A stretch of DNA of 64,000 nt, from the NCBI RefSeq assembly GCF_014697625.1, contig NZ_JACJSG010000028.1, forward strand, positions 1-64,000. Reading direction: 5' to 3'. Source of the stretch: Anabaena azotica FACHB-119 (GTDB lineage: Bacteria > Cyanobacteriota > Cyanobacteriia > Cyanobacteriales > Nostocaceae). This document shows positions 15,960-25,059 of this stretch, in pieces (within the stretch, counting starts at the first letter, position 1; each line of letters opens with the position of its first letter). The position numbers were made by a program, and so were the translations under genes. Below the pieces are notes generated by a model. The model had not been told where the DNA came from. It saw nothing but the letters and a program-made list of their open reading frames with translations, and made no database searches.

Positions 15960-17768
15960 TCACCTCAACCCACTCTGCACAAGCCACAGACTAGCGTAAA
16001 CACCATTTTTCTCCAACAACTCCTCATGAGTTCCCGACTCAATCAATTGTCCATGTTCCATGACATAGATACAATTGGCATTGCGAATTGTGGAAAGACG
16101 ATGAGCGATCGCAATTGTCGTCCTATCTACAGTAATCCGTTCTAGCGATCGCTGGATAGCAGCCTCCGTTTCATTATCCACCGCCGAGGTAGCCTCATCT
16201 AAAATCAAAATTGGTGGATTTTTCAAAACCGCCCGTGCAATAGCAATTCTTTGTCTTTGTCCCCCTGACAACTTTTGTCCCCTTTCCCCCACAATTGTTT
16301 CATAACCTTGGGGTAGGCGGGTAATAAATTCGTGCGCCTCTGCTATCTTCGCGGCGGTGACAATTTCTTCTTGGGTCGCATCGAATGTACCATAAGCTAT
16401 ATTTTCAGCTACCGTGCCGTGAAATAAGAACACATCCTGACTCACCAAGCCAATACTACGACGTAAATCACGTAATCTTAAATCTTCTAAATTGATCCCA
16501 TCTAAGGTAATTTTCCCAGCTTGCACTTCATATAACCGCAGCAACAGCTTAACTAAAGTGCTTTTACCCGAACCTGTGGAACCAACGATCGCAATTGTAT
16601 TGCCTGCGGGTATCGTCAAAGATAGACGTTTAATCACAGGTAATCTATCTTTATAGGCAAAGGTGACATTATGGAATTGTAACTCACCGCGTACCGCTTC
16701 CACAGGTAAAGCGATATTTCCCATGTGCGCCGTGATAGGTGTATCCAACAACTCCATCACCCTATTAGTAGAAGCCATCGCCCGTTGATAAAGGTCAAAG
16801 GTATCGCCTAACCTAGTTAAAGGCCAGAGTAGCAACTGCACTAAAAATACCAACGAACTATAAGCGCCTACCCCCATTTTCCCGGCGACGGTTTGTAAAC
16901 CCCCAAATACCAGTAGGGAAGTAAAGCCTATCAAAATCAGCATTCTGATGAGAGGGATAAAAGCCGCCGAGAGAGCGATCGCTTTTGTGTTACTTTGACG
17001 ATAAGCGGAACTATCGATTGCTAAACGTCCCACCTCATACTCTTCCGCCGTAAAGCTTTTAATTGTCGTGATCCCACTCAGGTTATTCGACAAGCGTCCA
17101 TTCAATAACCCCACCTTTTCCCGCACCTCGGCGTAACGCGGCGCTAACAACTTCTGGAAAGCCACCGAACCCCAGAGAATAAAAGGCATAGGTAAAATTG
17201 CCAGCCAAGCTATACTCGGAGCCAGAACAAAGAATGCGCCGCCAACGACTACAATAGTCGTGACGACCTGAATAACTTCACTGGCTCCCACGTCCAAAAA
17301 GCGTTCTAGTTGGTTAACATCATCACTAAGGATGGACATTAAACCACCTGTACTGCGTTCCTCAAAATAAGCTAACTCTAATTCCTGAAGGTGTTTATAT
17401 GCGTCCAAACGTAGGTTATGCTGGATATTTTGCGCCAAGTTACGCCAGAACAACTTATAGTGATACTCAAAAAATGACTCTAGTATCCAAGTGATGACTG
17501 TCAGCAGTGACACAATTAAAAATTGCCCCTGGATATCTTTCACTCCCAACTGAGCAATGATAGAATCCTGCTGCTTAACCACCACATCCACCGCAATACC
17601 AATTAAAGCAGGTGGAGCCAAATCAAAAATTTTGTTTAAAATCGAGCAACCAGTCGCCAACCAAATTTGTTGACGATACTGGTGTCCGTAGTCAAACAGG
17701 CGCTGGAGGGGATGAACCGAATGTCTACGCCTTTTTAATACCAGTTGAGATGGAGATGCTATAGCCAC
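15960..17768 (-). CDS. ABC exporter, fused membrane and ATPase domains
   Basis: About 602 residues from GTG 17768. An upstream in-frame start at 17882 would add a tail encoded by intergenic repeats (PHLPPLPHLPHLPN) and is not trusted. An ABC_membrane domain with six transmembrane helices is followed by the ATPase domain: Walker A VGSTGSGKST, Q-loop VSQDVFLF, signature LSGGQRQRIAIARA, Walker B PILILDEATSAVD and H-loop AIAHRLSTI. This is the lipid A/multidrug half-transporter type, working as a dimer in the inner membrane. The substrate is unknown. It is divergent from the SPFH gene across a repeat-filled region. Confidence 0.88.
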   Translation of the reverse strand: MAIASPSQLVLKRRRHSVHPLQRLFDYGHQYRQQIWLATGCSILNKIFDLAPPALIGIAVDVVVKQQDSIIAQLGVKDIQGQFLIVSLLTVITWILESFFEYHYKLFWRNLAQNIQHNLRLDAYKHLQELELAYFEERSTGGLMSILSDDVNQLERFLDVGASEVIQVVTTIVVVGGAFFVLAPSIAWLAILPMPFILWGSVAFQKLLAPRYAEVREKVGLLNGRLSNNLSGITTIKSFTAEEYEVGRLAIDSSAYRQSNTKAIALSAAFIPLIRMLILIGFTSLLVFGGLQTVAGKMGVGAYSSLVFLVQLLLWPLTRLGDTFDLYQRAMASTNRVMELLDTPITAHMGNIALPVEAVRGELQFHNVTFAYKDRLPVIKRLSLTIPAGNTIAIVGSTGSGKSTLVKLLLRLYEVQAGKITLDGINLEDLRLRDLRRSIGLVSQDVFLFHGTVAENIAYGTFDATQEEIVTAAKIAEAHEFITRLPQGYETIVGERGQKLSGGQRQRIAIARAVLKNPPILILDEATSAVDNETEAAIQRSLERITVDRTTIAIAHRLSTIRNANCIYVMEHGQLIESGTHEELLEKNGVYASLWLVQSGLR

Positions 17769-17807
17769 AGCCGTTAAAAGTTGTGTGCATCTGATATTAC
17801 CACAGGA

Positions 17808-17957
17808 TTGGGGATTGGGGAGATGAGGGAGATGAGGGAGTGGGGGGAGATGAGGGAGTAACCCACCCCTAACCCCTCCCAAGAGGGGAACAGGGAGTGG
17901 GGGAAGATGGGGGAGATGAGGGAGAATAACTGATAACTGATAACTGATAACTGACTA
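17808..17957. repeat. Tandem repeats in a divergent promoter region
   Basis: GGGGATT, GGGAGATGA (9-base) and AACTGAT/ACTAATG arrays lie back to back between the ABC exporter and SPFH genes. The ACTAATG units run into the SPFH start, so the start codon itself appears to come from the repeat. Confidence 0.75.
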
Positions 17958-18791
17958 ATGACTAATGACAATTGGCGGACTACTGCGTTAGGAATTTTAG
18001 TGGCAATTTTAGTGATTGTTGGGTTAAATTCCTTTATTATTATCAACCCAGGACAAGCGGGGGTGTTGAGTATCTTAGGTAAAGCTAGGGATGGTGCTTT
18101 AATGGAGGGGATTCACTTGAAACCGCCGTTAATCTCGGTGATTGATGTGTATGATCTAACTGTACAGAAGTTTGAAGTGCCGGCAGAAAGTTCTACTAAG
18201 GACTTGCAAAATTTGTCTGCGAGATTTGCCATTAACTTTCGTCTTGATCCCGTTCAGGTAGTTGATGTGAGAAGAAAGCAAGGAACCTTAGAGAATATTG
18301 TCTCAAAAATTATCGCGCCCCAGACGCAAGAAGCGTTTAAAATTGCCGCCGCTAAAAGAACCGTAGAGGAAGCAATTACTAAACGCAGTGAATTAAAGGA
18401 AGACTTTGATCAAGCGTTAGGCGATCGCTTAGATAAATATGGAATAATAGTCTTAGATACTAGCGTCGTTGACTTGACATTCTCGCCGGAATTTGCCAGA
18501 GCCGTAGAAGAAAAACAAATCGCTGAACAACGCGCCCAAAGAGCCGTTTATATAGCGCGAGAAGCTGAACAAGAAGCGCAAGCAGAAATTAATCGTGCCA
18601 AAGGGAAAGCAGAAGCCCAAAGGCTTTTAGCAGAAACGCTCAAAGCCCAAGGAGGGCAATTAGTGTTGCAAAACCAAGCCATAGAAGCCTGGAAATCAGG
18701 CGGCGCTCAAATGCCAAGAGTGCTGGTAATGGGTGGAGATTCTCCTAATAGTGTCCCCTTCATTTTCAATCTGGAAAACACCCAAAATTAA
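17958..18791 (+). CDS. SPFH/prohibitin-family membrane protein
   Basis: 277 residues. One N-terminal transmembrane segment (ALGILVAILVIVGLNSFIII, ~11-30) is followed by the SPFH/PHB domain (~30-200), with NPGQAGVLSILGKARDGALM and FSPEFARAVEEKQIAEQRAQ, and a coiled coil rich in EAEQEAQAEINRAKGKAEAQ. Prohibitin homologues form large membrane rings that scaffold proteases and lipids. The family fits by length and layout. The ATG lies in a GACTAATGACTAATGAC repeat, and the second ATG of the repeat gives the frame. Confidence 0.85.
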   Translation: MTNDNWRTTALGILVAILVIVGLNSFIIINPGQAGVLSILGKARDGALMEGIHLKPPLISVIDVYDLTVQKFEVPAESSTKDLQNLSARFAINFRLDPVQVVDVRRKQGTLENIVSKIIAPQTQEAFKIAAAKRTVEEAITKRSELKEDFDQALGDRLDKYGIIVLDTSVVDLTFSPEFARAVEEKQIAEQRAQRAVYIAREAEQEAQAEINRAKGKAEAQRLLAETLKAQGGQLVLQNQAIEAWKSGGAQMPRVLVMGGDSPNSVPFIFNLENTQN

Positions 18792-18847
18792 GTTGTAATT
18801 TGCCGACTCGCACACCAACACAACCACAGTTCATAATTAACTAATCT

Positions 18848-19264
18848 ATGACAATTCCCAACCACCCCAATCTTACCATTGCCGACGCAAAAAAAGTCCT
18901 CAATAAATTTAACTGCTTAGATATCGCCCCAATTCTCAAACCATCAGAAAAAGAATCAGTACGTCGCGCCTTAATTTTCATCACCAAACTTTCCGACTAT
19001 CAAATATTAGGAATTTGCGCCGACACCGCCGAAGAAGGACTACTAGCCATGAGAACCTATTCCCATGCTTTAGGTTATGGAGTCCCCATTGATTTACCCG
19101 TAGTCGAAGGCCCAGTTTACATCAAATTAAACGGCAAAAACGGCTTGTGTTACCTCGATTCCTACGCCGGACATCATCGCGGTGTTCTAGTATCATGCCA
19201 ATCCTATTACGAAGGAGGAATCAACGAAATGTATGGACACCTACCCCTCGACCTCTTCGTATAA
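18848..19264 (+). CDS. DUF1824 family protein
   Basis: 138 residues with the cyanobacterial DUF1824 pattern: LTIADAKKVLNKFNCLD, ALIFITKLSDYQILGICADT, GLLAMRTYSHALGYG, GPVYIKLNGKNGLCYLDSYA and GHHRGVLVSCQSYYEGGI. Soluble; the function is not known. It follows the SPFH gene by 56 bases on the same strand and may share its transcript. Confidence 0.8.
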   Translation: MTIPNHPNLTIADAKKVLNKFNCLDIAPILKPSEKESVRRALIFITKLSDYQILGICADTAEEGLLAMRTYSHALGYGVPIDLPVVEGPVYIKLNGKNGLCYLDSYAGHHRGVLVSCQSYYEGGINEMYGHLPLDLFV

Positions 19265-19408
19265 AACCCAGCCATAACCAGAGGTACGCTAAACTAATAA
19301 ACGTACCTCTTATTCACCAAATATTCTTCACAACACTTCAAACCCTTCTTCTAACTTCCTTTGTGTCTTTGCGCCTTTGCGTGAGCTAAAAAAGTATCTT
19401 TTAAAATC

Positions 19409-21349
19409 ATGAGCATCATCACCCTACAATCAGTAAAAAAAGACTTTGGAATCAAAGAAATTTTAAAAGATGCGAACTTTAGCTTAGATGCTACCGATAA
19501 AGTTGGCTTAATAGGTACAAACGGCTCAGGCAAATCAACCTTATTAAAAATGATAGCCGGACTAGAACCAGTTGATAGCGGACAAATTATCACCAACTCC
19601 GGTTCCAAAATCATCTACCTTCCCCAACAACCAGACTTAGATGAAAACCACACAGTTTTAGAACAAATTTTCGCCGACAGTGGCGAACAAATGTCTTTAG
19701 TACGTGAGTATGAAGAACTATCAGATAAACTCGCTCACTACCCAGAAGATAGTCAATTAATGTCTCGCCTTTCTGCTGTCATGCAACGCATGGACGCAAC
19801 AGGTGCATGGGAATTAGAAACCAACGCTAAAATTATTCTCAGCCAATTAGGAATTACCGATTTTGATGCACCCATTGCTAGCTTATCTGGTGGCTATCGT
19901 AAACGCATCGCCTTAGCAACAGCTTTGCTTTCCGAACCAGATGTGTTACTCATGGATGAGCCGACAAACCATCTCGATGCTCTATCTGTAGAATGGTTAC
20001 AAAGCTATCTTAACCGCTTTCGTGGTGCATTATTCCTCATCACCCACGATCGCTACTTCCTAGATAAAGTCACCAACCGCATCATCGAAATTGACCGAGG
20101 CGACATTTACAGCTATGCTGGTAACTACTCATACTACCTGGAAAAGAAAGCATTAGCCGAAGAGTCAGCCGCTAGCACCCAACGCAAACATCAAGGAGTA
20201 TTGCGGCGAGAATTAGAATGGCTTAAACGCGGCCCCAAAGCCAGAAGTACCAAACAAAAAGCCCGTATTCAGCGCGTCCAAGCCATGCGCGAAACTGAGT
20301 TTAAACAAGCTCAGGGTAAAGTAGATATTTCCACCGTTAGCCGTCGCATTGGTAAGAAAGTTATTGATATAAATAATATTTCCAAAGCCTACAGCGATCG
20401 CACTTTAATTAAAAATTTTACCTACGAATTTAGTCCAGAAGACCGCATCGGCATCATTGGCGGTAATGGCGCAGGAAAGTCCACCTTAATGAACATCATC
20501 ACTGGACTTGTAGAGCCAGATTCTGGTACTGTAGATATCGGTTCCACCATTCATATCGGTTATTTCGACCAACATTCAGAGGAATTACTCTCAGCTTTAG
20601 ATGAAAATCAGCGCGTGATTGACTACATTAAAGAAGAGGGGGAATTTGTGCAAATAGCCGATGGTACAAAAATTACTGCTTCGCAAATGCTAGAAAGATT
20701 CCTCTTTCCAGGGAACCAGCAGTACGCCCCAATTCACAAATTATCAGGTGGTGAAAAACGTCGCCTCTTCCTCCTGCGTATCCTCATTAGCGCACCCAAC
20801 GTCTTGATTCTAGACGAACCAACCAACGATTTAGACGTGCAAACACTAGCAGTATTGGAAGACTACTTAGAAGATTTCAACGGTTGTGTTATTGTAGTAT
20901 CTCACGATCGCTACTTTTTAGACCGCACAGTTGATACAATATTTGCCTTAGAAGAGGGTGGCAACCTGCGACAATATCCAGGTAATTACTCAGTCTATCT
21001 AGACTACAAAAAAGCTGAAGAATCACAGCAAACAACAGCAAACACTAAAGAAAAGACAAAAAATTCCCCAGAAACAAAAGTTACATCGGAAACTAAAGAT
21101 GTAGAACCAAAAAAACGCCGTAGACTTTCCAATTGGGAAAAGCGGGAATTTGACCAGCTAGAGGGCAAAATTGCTCAACTAGAGTCAGAAAAAGCCCAAG
21201 CCGAACAAGCACTAGCTAACGTCCCTCCCGGCAATTATACCCAAGTACAAAAACTCTACGACCAAATAGAAACGCTCAAAGGGGCAATTGATGCGGCAAC
21301 AGAACGCTGGTTAGAATTAGCTGAGATAGAGTCTTCCGAGAATGGGTGA
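19409..21349 (+). CDS. ABC-F family ATPase (Uup/EttA-like)
   Basis: 646 residues, two ABC domains without membrane helices. Domain 1 has GTNGSGKST, LSGGYRKRIALA and LLMDEPTNHLD; domain 2 has GGNGAGKST, LSGGEKRRLFLL and LILDEPTNDLD. The interdomain linker (~230-320) is the ABC-F arm region with KRGPKARSTKQKARIQR, and the C-terminus (~560-640) is a Uup-type coiled coil (LEGKIAQLESEKAQAEQAL). ABC-F proteins act on the ribosome or, for Uup, also on DNA intermediates. The coiled-coil tail favours the Uup branch. The stop overlaps a small downstream frame. Confidence 0.9.
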   Translation: MSIITLQSVKKDFGIKEILKDANFSLDATDKVGLIGTNGSGKSTLLKMIAGLEPVDSGQIITNSGSKIIYLPQQPDLDENHTVLEQIFADSGEQMSLVREYEELSDKLAHYPEDSQLMSRLSAVMQRMDATGAWELETNAKIILSQLGITDFDAPIASLSGGYRKRIALATALLSEPDVLLMDEPTNHLDALSVEWLQSYLNRFRGALFLITHDRYFLDKVTNRIIEIDRGDIYSYAGNYSYYLEKKALAEESAASTQRKHQGVLRRELEWLKRGPKARSTKQKARIQRVQAMRETEFKQAQGKVDISTVSRRIGKKVIDINNISKAYSDRTLIKNFTYEFSPEDRIGIIGGNGAGKSTLMNIITGLVEPDSGTVDIGSTIHIGYFDQHSEELLSALDENQRVIDYIKEEGEFVQIADGTKITASQMLERFLFPGNQQYAPIHKLSGGEKRRLFLLRILISAPNVLILDEPTNDLDVQTLAVLEDYLEDFNGCVIVVSHDRYFLDRTVDTIFALEEGGNLRQYPGNYSVYLDYKKAEESQQTTANTKEKTKNSPETKVTSETKDVEPKKRRRLSNWEKREFDQLEGKIAQLESEKAQAEQALANVPPGNYTQVQKLYDQIETLKGAIDAATERWLELAEIESSENG

Positions 21350-21356
21350 GAGCAAA

Positions 21357-21579
21357 ATGATAGCTCCTAAGCAGAATTTACTACCAAACTGGGCATTACA
21401 AAATGCTCAACTTGTCAAGGCAAGCGAATTCTTTAAAAATTCTGCAACTGAGTTTACCAAAAGTTTGCCTTACTATTTACAATCAGATGTTACTCTTTGT
21501 CTGAGTGGAAGTTGGACTAGGTTTTCAGGTAACTGCTGTTCATCGGGCTATTGATAACTTTAGCCGTGCATCCAAATAG
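21357..21579 (+). pseudogene. Possible small gene with a frameshift
   Basis: ATG 21357 opens a frame MIAPKQNLLPNWALQNAQLV... that reads SDVTLCLSGSWT, then degenerates to RFSGNCCSSGY and stops at 21554. Shifting by one base after SGSWT gives GFQVTAVHRAIDNFSRASK and a stop at 21577-21579, which looks like a natural protein end. This suggests a one-base frameshift, either real or a sequencing error, in a ~74-residue gene. The family is not recognised, and coincidence is possible. Confidence 0.4.
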
Positions 21580-21598
21580 TTAGATATAGTGCCAAACA

Positions 21599-22108
21599 AT
21601 GATCATGATCAATCCTCATACTCAAGACCAAGAACTCCGCTCTCAGTCCATTCACTTTTTAGAACAGAGTCCAGCACAACGCCTGCAAATTCTCCAAGAA
21701 TTAGGTCTAGGTCGTTTCAAATTCTTGTCTAAAATTCGTTTGAATGATGAGAACATTGATTGTGTAATTCGCTTTCTGCAAAATCCGGGAGAGATGAAAT
21801 TCCCAAATCTTTCTGGGGCTGATTTGTCTGATTTAAACTTAGATGATGTCAGTTTAATTCGCGGTAACTTGACCGAAGCAAACCTACAAGGAACTAGCCT
21901 ATTAAACGCCGACCTCATCTTTGTCAACTTCACCAAAGCTGACCTGAGAAAAGCAGACTTAAGAGGCGCAACCCTCAATGGAACTGTTTGGTTAGAAACC
22001 CTCGTAGAAGACTGTCAGCTAGGAATTGGTAATGGTTTAACCAAGCAACAACGTAAAGAATTACAACTGCGTGGAGCTAAATTCAATCATTTGGTTGAAG
22101 ATGATTAG
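21599..22108 (+). CDS. Pentapeptide-repeat protein
   Basis: 169 residues. The N-terminal half is helical (QLRLQILQELGLGRFKFLSK type). From ~88 to 135 runs a short A(D/N)LXX solenoid: LSGADLSDLNLDDVSLIRGN, LTEANLQGTSLLNADL, FTKADLRKADLRGATL. The repeat forms a right-handed beta-helix; the biochemical role in cyanobacterial members is mostly unknown. ATGs at 21599 and 21605 are both possible. Confidence 0.8.
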   Translation: MIMINPHTQDQELRSQSIHFLEQSPAQRLQILQELGLGRFKFLSKIRLNDENIDCVIRFLQNPGEMKFPNLSGADLSDLNLDDVSLIRGNLTEANLQGTSLLNADLIFVNFTKADLRKADLRGATLNGTVWLETLVEDCQLGIGNGLTKQQRKELQLRGAKFNHLVEDD

Positions 22109-22135
22109 AATCAAGAAATTAGCTGAGATAGGTGC

Positions 22136-23311
22136 ATGATGAAGGCGACAAAGCTACCTCAAAAACTCATGTTATTGGGGTCAGGGGAATTGGGTAAAGA
22201 ATTTGTGATTGCGGCTCAACGTCTGGGAAATTATGTCATAGCCGTTGATCGCTACGCCAACGCCCCAGCTATGCAGGTCGCCGACTGTTGTGAAGTGATA
22301 TCGATGCTTAGTGCTGATGATTTAGAAGCGGTAGTAACTAAGCATCAACCTGATTTTATTATACCAGAGATTGAAGCGATTAGAACCGAGAAATTACTGG
22401 AGTTTGAAGCAAGAGGCATCACTGTAATTCCCACGGCGGCAGCTACAAACTATACAATGAACCGCGATCGCATCCGGGAATTAGCCCATGCTCAATTAGG
22501 TATTAGAACGGCGAAATATGGCTATGCTGTGACTTTGGCAGAATTGATTGCTGTTTCTGATAAAATAGGGTTTCCCAACGTAGTCAAACCTGTGATGTCC
22601 TCCTCTGGTAAAGGACAATCGGTGGTAGGGACAAAAGAGGAAGTAGAGAAAGCCTGGAATTATGCGATCGCCAATTCCAGAGGTGACAGTCAAAAAGTCA
22701 TAGTCGAAGAATTTATCAACTTTGAAATCGAAATCACCCTCCTCACCATTAAACAGTGGGATAGTCCGACAATATTCTGTTCACCCATCGGACACCGCCA
22801 AGAAAGAGGCGATTATCAAGAATCCTGGCAACCAGCCAACCTTGATGAAGATAAAATCATAGAAGCACAAAACATAGCCAAAAAAGTCACCGATGCTTTA
22901 GGCGGTGCGGGTATATTCGGCGTAGAATTTTTCATTACCAAAGACGAAGTAATCTTTTCCGAACTATCACCCCGTCCCCACGATACGGGAATGGTAACAT
23001 TAATCTCCCAAAACTTCAACGAATTTGAACTACATTTACGAGCAATTTTAGGCTTACCCATTCCCAAAATAGAACAGTTGGGTGCTTCAGCCAGTGCCGT
23101 AATTTTAGCATCAGAAAAATTAGATGCAGTCGCCTTTACAGGAGTCGCCGCAGCCTTAGCCGAACCAGACGTAGACATCAGACTATTTGGTAAACCCACA
23201 GCACACCCTTACCGCCGCATGGGTGTAGCCTTAGCCAAAGCCGAGAACGTACAAGCAGCTAGGGAGAAAGCGACAGCCGCAGCGAGTAAAATACAAATCA
23301 TCAGTCAGTAG
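22136..23311 (+). CDS. purT: Formate-dependent phosphoribosylglycinamide formyltransferase
   Basis: 391 residues, ATP-grasp enzyme. It makes formylglycinamide ribonucleotide from GAR, formate and ATP in step 3 of purine synthesis. The Rossmann-like N-terminus has LLGSGELGKEFVIAAQRLG, then IIPEIEAIRTE, YTMNRDRIRELAH, KPVMSSSGKGQSVV (ATP loop), VEEFINFEIEITLLT and ELSPRPHDTGMVTLISQNF, all PurT signatures. The length is normal. It lies 27 bases after the pentapeptide gene, possibly cotranscribed. Confidence 0.95.
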   Translation: MMKATKLPQKLMLLGSGELGKEFVIAAQRLGNYVIAVDRYANAPAMQVADCCEVISMLSADDLEAVVTKHQPDFIIPEIEAIRTEKLLEFEARGITVIPTAAATNYTMNRDRIRELAHAQLGIRTAKYGYAVTLAELIAVSDKIGFPNVVKPVMSSSGKGQSVVGTKEEVEKAWNYAIANSRGDSQKVIVEEFINFEIEITLLTIKQWDSPTIFCSPIGHRQERGDYQESWQPANLDEDKIIEAQNIAKKVTDALGGAGIFGVEFFITKDEVIFSELSPRPHDTGMVTLISQNFNEFELHLRAILGLPIPKIEQLGASASAVILASEKLDAVAFTGVAAALAEPDVDIRLFGKPTAHPYRRMGVALAKAENVQAAREKATAAASKIQIISQ

Positions 23312-23449
23312 TTGATGTGAAAAGTCAGATAAGAAAATCGTGGATATGTTTCTTTGCAAATCCCTTGACTGGTAATAGTAGGCCCATAGTATTAATATTG
23401 GGTCTTGGTTAGGGAATAATCAGCTTGTGCAGTCTGCTAAGTCGTGTTT

Positions 23450-24058
23450 ATGAATACAAAGCTGAAAAAGGCTATCCTGCTTGTTGATTACGAAAATATT
23501 CAGAATATTGATTTATCTGTGGTTCAAGAACAAGATGTAGACATCAAAATATTTATTGGGCAATCTCAGAATAAAATTCCTATTGAGTTAGTTCAAGCTA
23601 CTCAGAAATTAGGACAAAGAGTGGAATGGATAAAAATAGAAGGTGCAGGTAGTAACGCTTTAGATTTTCATGTTGCTTTTTATTTAGGCAGATTCAGTCA
23701 AAATGTTAGAGGAGCATCTTTCCTCATATTGTCCAATGATAAAGGATTTGACCCATTGGTTAAATATATAAATAAGCATAAAGTTCAGTGCAAAAGAATA
23801 CAAAATCTACGAGAATTTTATAAAGAAAAAGAAGTATTAGTACCCCAAAATGCAGACTTGGTAGCAAAAATCATAGAAAATTTATCTAAAATTCAGAAGA
23901 ATAAGCGACCTAAAACTAAAAAAACGTTGCATCAGCATATAAAATCATTACTAATCCAGAAAAAACTGAATGAGCAAGAAATTGAGAAATTAGTTGATAC
24001 TTTATTGGCGCAGAAAAAAATCTCTCAAGTTAACAATGACCTCACCTATAATTTTTAA
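23450..24058 (+). CDS. NYN/PIN-like nuclease-domain protein
   Basis: 202 residues from ATG 23450; a GTG at 23444 would add two. The N-terminal domain has the NYN metal site KKAILLVDYENIQN, an internal GAGSNALDFHVAFYLGRFSQ, and ASFLILSNDKGFDPLVKYIN, so the acidic residues of the PIN-like fold are present. The C-terminal ~60 residues are lysine-rich and helical, perhaps nucleic-acid binding (KTKKTLHQHIKSLLIQKKLN). Probable RNA or DNA nuclease of unknown target. It has no partner gene and AT-rich codon use, and it sits next to a toxin-antitoxin remnant, so it may be part of an accessory region. Confidence 0.75.
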   Translation: MNTKLKKAILLVDYENIQNIDLSVVQEQDVDIKIFIGQSQNKIPIELVQATQKLGQRVEWIKIEGAGSNALDFHVAFYLGRFSQNVRGASFLILSNDKGFDPLVKYINKHKVQCKRIQNLREFYKEKEVLVPQNADLVAKIIENLSKIQKNKRPKTKKTLHQHIKSLLIQKKLNEQEIEKLVDTLLAQKKISQVNNDLTYNF

Positions 24059-24147
24059 CAGACTTTGCTCATCAGCCAATAGATTGGGTGAAACGTAGTG
24101 AAACTAAATTGATGTTAAATATAAGCATTTAGCCGCAATGAACAGAG

Positions 24148-24194
24148 CGCTATTCTCGATAAAATTGTATCTATGAGCCAAGACAGTTAAATTA
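24148..24194 (+). repeat. Left copy of 47-bp direct repeat around a toxin-antitoxin locus
   Basis: Matches 25008-25054 with three mismatches; the core TTGTATCTATGAGCCAAG is identical in both. The pair encloses the antitoxin/toxin genes exactly, with 813 bases between the copies. Confidence 0.75.
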
Positions 24195-24263
24195 ACTAAA
24201 CCCTAAACGCTTAAAACCAATGAAAGCGATCGCAACCACTGCCACTGTAAACGATCAAGAACT

Positions 24264-24494
24264 ATGAATGTTGATGCAGAAATTCTAAAAACCCTAGACC
24301 AAATGCCAGATATTCTTAAACAAGAACTCTTGCATTATGCCAAATATCTAGTTGATAATTATTCCCAGGCTGTGTCCCCGGAAAGTCCACCACAAAAAAA
24401 GCGCCGTTCTGGCATTTTGCAAGGAACTTTTGTTCTACCTCTGCCTGAAAATTTTGATGAACCTCTCGAAGATTTTCAGGAATATATGGAATGA
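24264..24494 (+). CDS. DUF2281-type antitoxin
   Basis: 76 residues. The N-terminal ILKTLDQMPDILKQELLHYA followed by KYLVDNY is the short helical DUF2281 motif of VapB-like antitoxins. The C-terminal tail SGILQGTFVLPLPENFDEPL resembles the toxin-binding extension. The stop overlaps the toxin start as ATGA, the usual coupled arrangement. Because the toxin is interrupted, this antitoxin may have no functional partner. Confidence 0.75.
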   Translation: MNVDAEILKTLDQMPDILKQELLHYAKYLVDNYSQAVSPESPPQKKRRSGILQGTFVLPLPENFDEPLEDFQEYME

Positions 24495-24880
24495 GTGCTT
24501 TTCTTTTAGATACTCATGCCTTTATTTGGCTGACTGAAAACGACTCTAACCTTCCAGACAATTTAAAGATAATTATCGATACTGCCGATCGCGTTTATCT
24601 TAGCATCGCTAGTCTTTGGGAAATTGCTATTAAGTTGAAGCTAGGTAAATTATCACTACAACGCAGTTATGAAACCATAGGCTCTGCAATAGATGCTTCA
24701 GATATCTTGATACTTCCAATCTCTTTTGCTGATACGCTCCAAGTTCGGAATCTTCCACTACATCATGGTGATCCATTTGACCGAATGCGGATTGCATAAG
24801 CAATAAATCACTCGCTAATCATCATTAGCAGGGATACAAAATTTGATGCTTATTCTACCGTTCAGAGAATGTGGGAATAA
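24491..24880 (+). pseudogene. PIN toxin gene broken by an in-frame stop
   Basis: The frame MSAFLLDTHAFIWLTENDSN... is a VapC-like PIN toxin with Asp (LLDTHAFIW), Glu (SLWEIAIKLKLGKL) and Asp (HGDPFDRM). It stops after DRMRIA at TAA 24797-24799. Reading on in the same frame gives AINHSLIIISRDTKFDAYST, then VQRMWE and a natural TAA at 24878-24880, restoring the missing family end with its last acidic residue (SRDTKF). One C-to-T change, CAA to TAA, explains the break. The truncated product of 102 residues lacks the final catalytic Asp and strand. Confidence 0.85.
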
Positions 24881-25007
24881 TTTCTTCATCATTTATTCCT
24901 CTCACCCAACTGTAGGCAATGGCGTAACAGCAACATCGTATCTGATCGCTTCTGCCAAATCAATCCTCAAACTGACAGATACTTGAGCAGAAGTGACTTA
25001 TGGCGAT

Positions 25008-25054
25008 CGCTGTTTTCGATAACATTGTATCTATGAGCCAAGACAGTTAAATTA
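25008..25054 (+). repeat. Right copy of 47-bp direct repeat
   Basis: Partner of 24148-24194. It ends 6 bases before the IS630 remnant and overlaps a HIP1 site at its left edge. Confidence 0.75.
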
Positions 25055-25059
25055 TAGCA

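Noticed and set aside
17769..17882. N-terminal extension of the ABC exporter
   Set aside because: Proline/histidine-rich sequence is repeat-derived and lacks family similarity; the GTG at 17768 is preferred.
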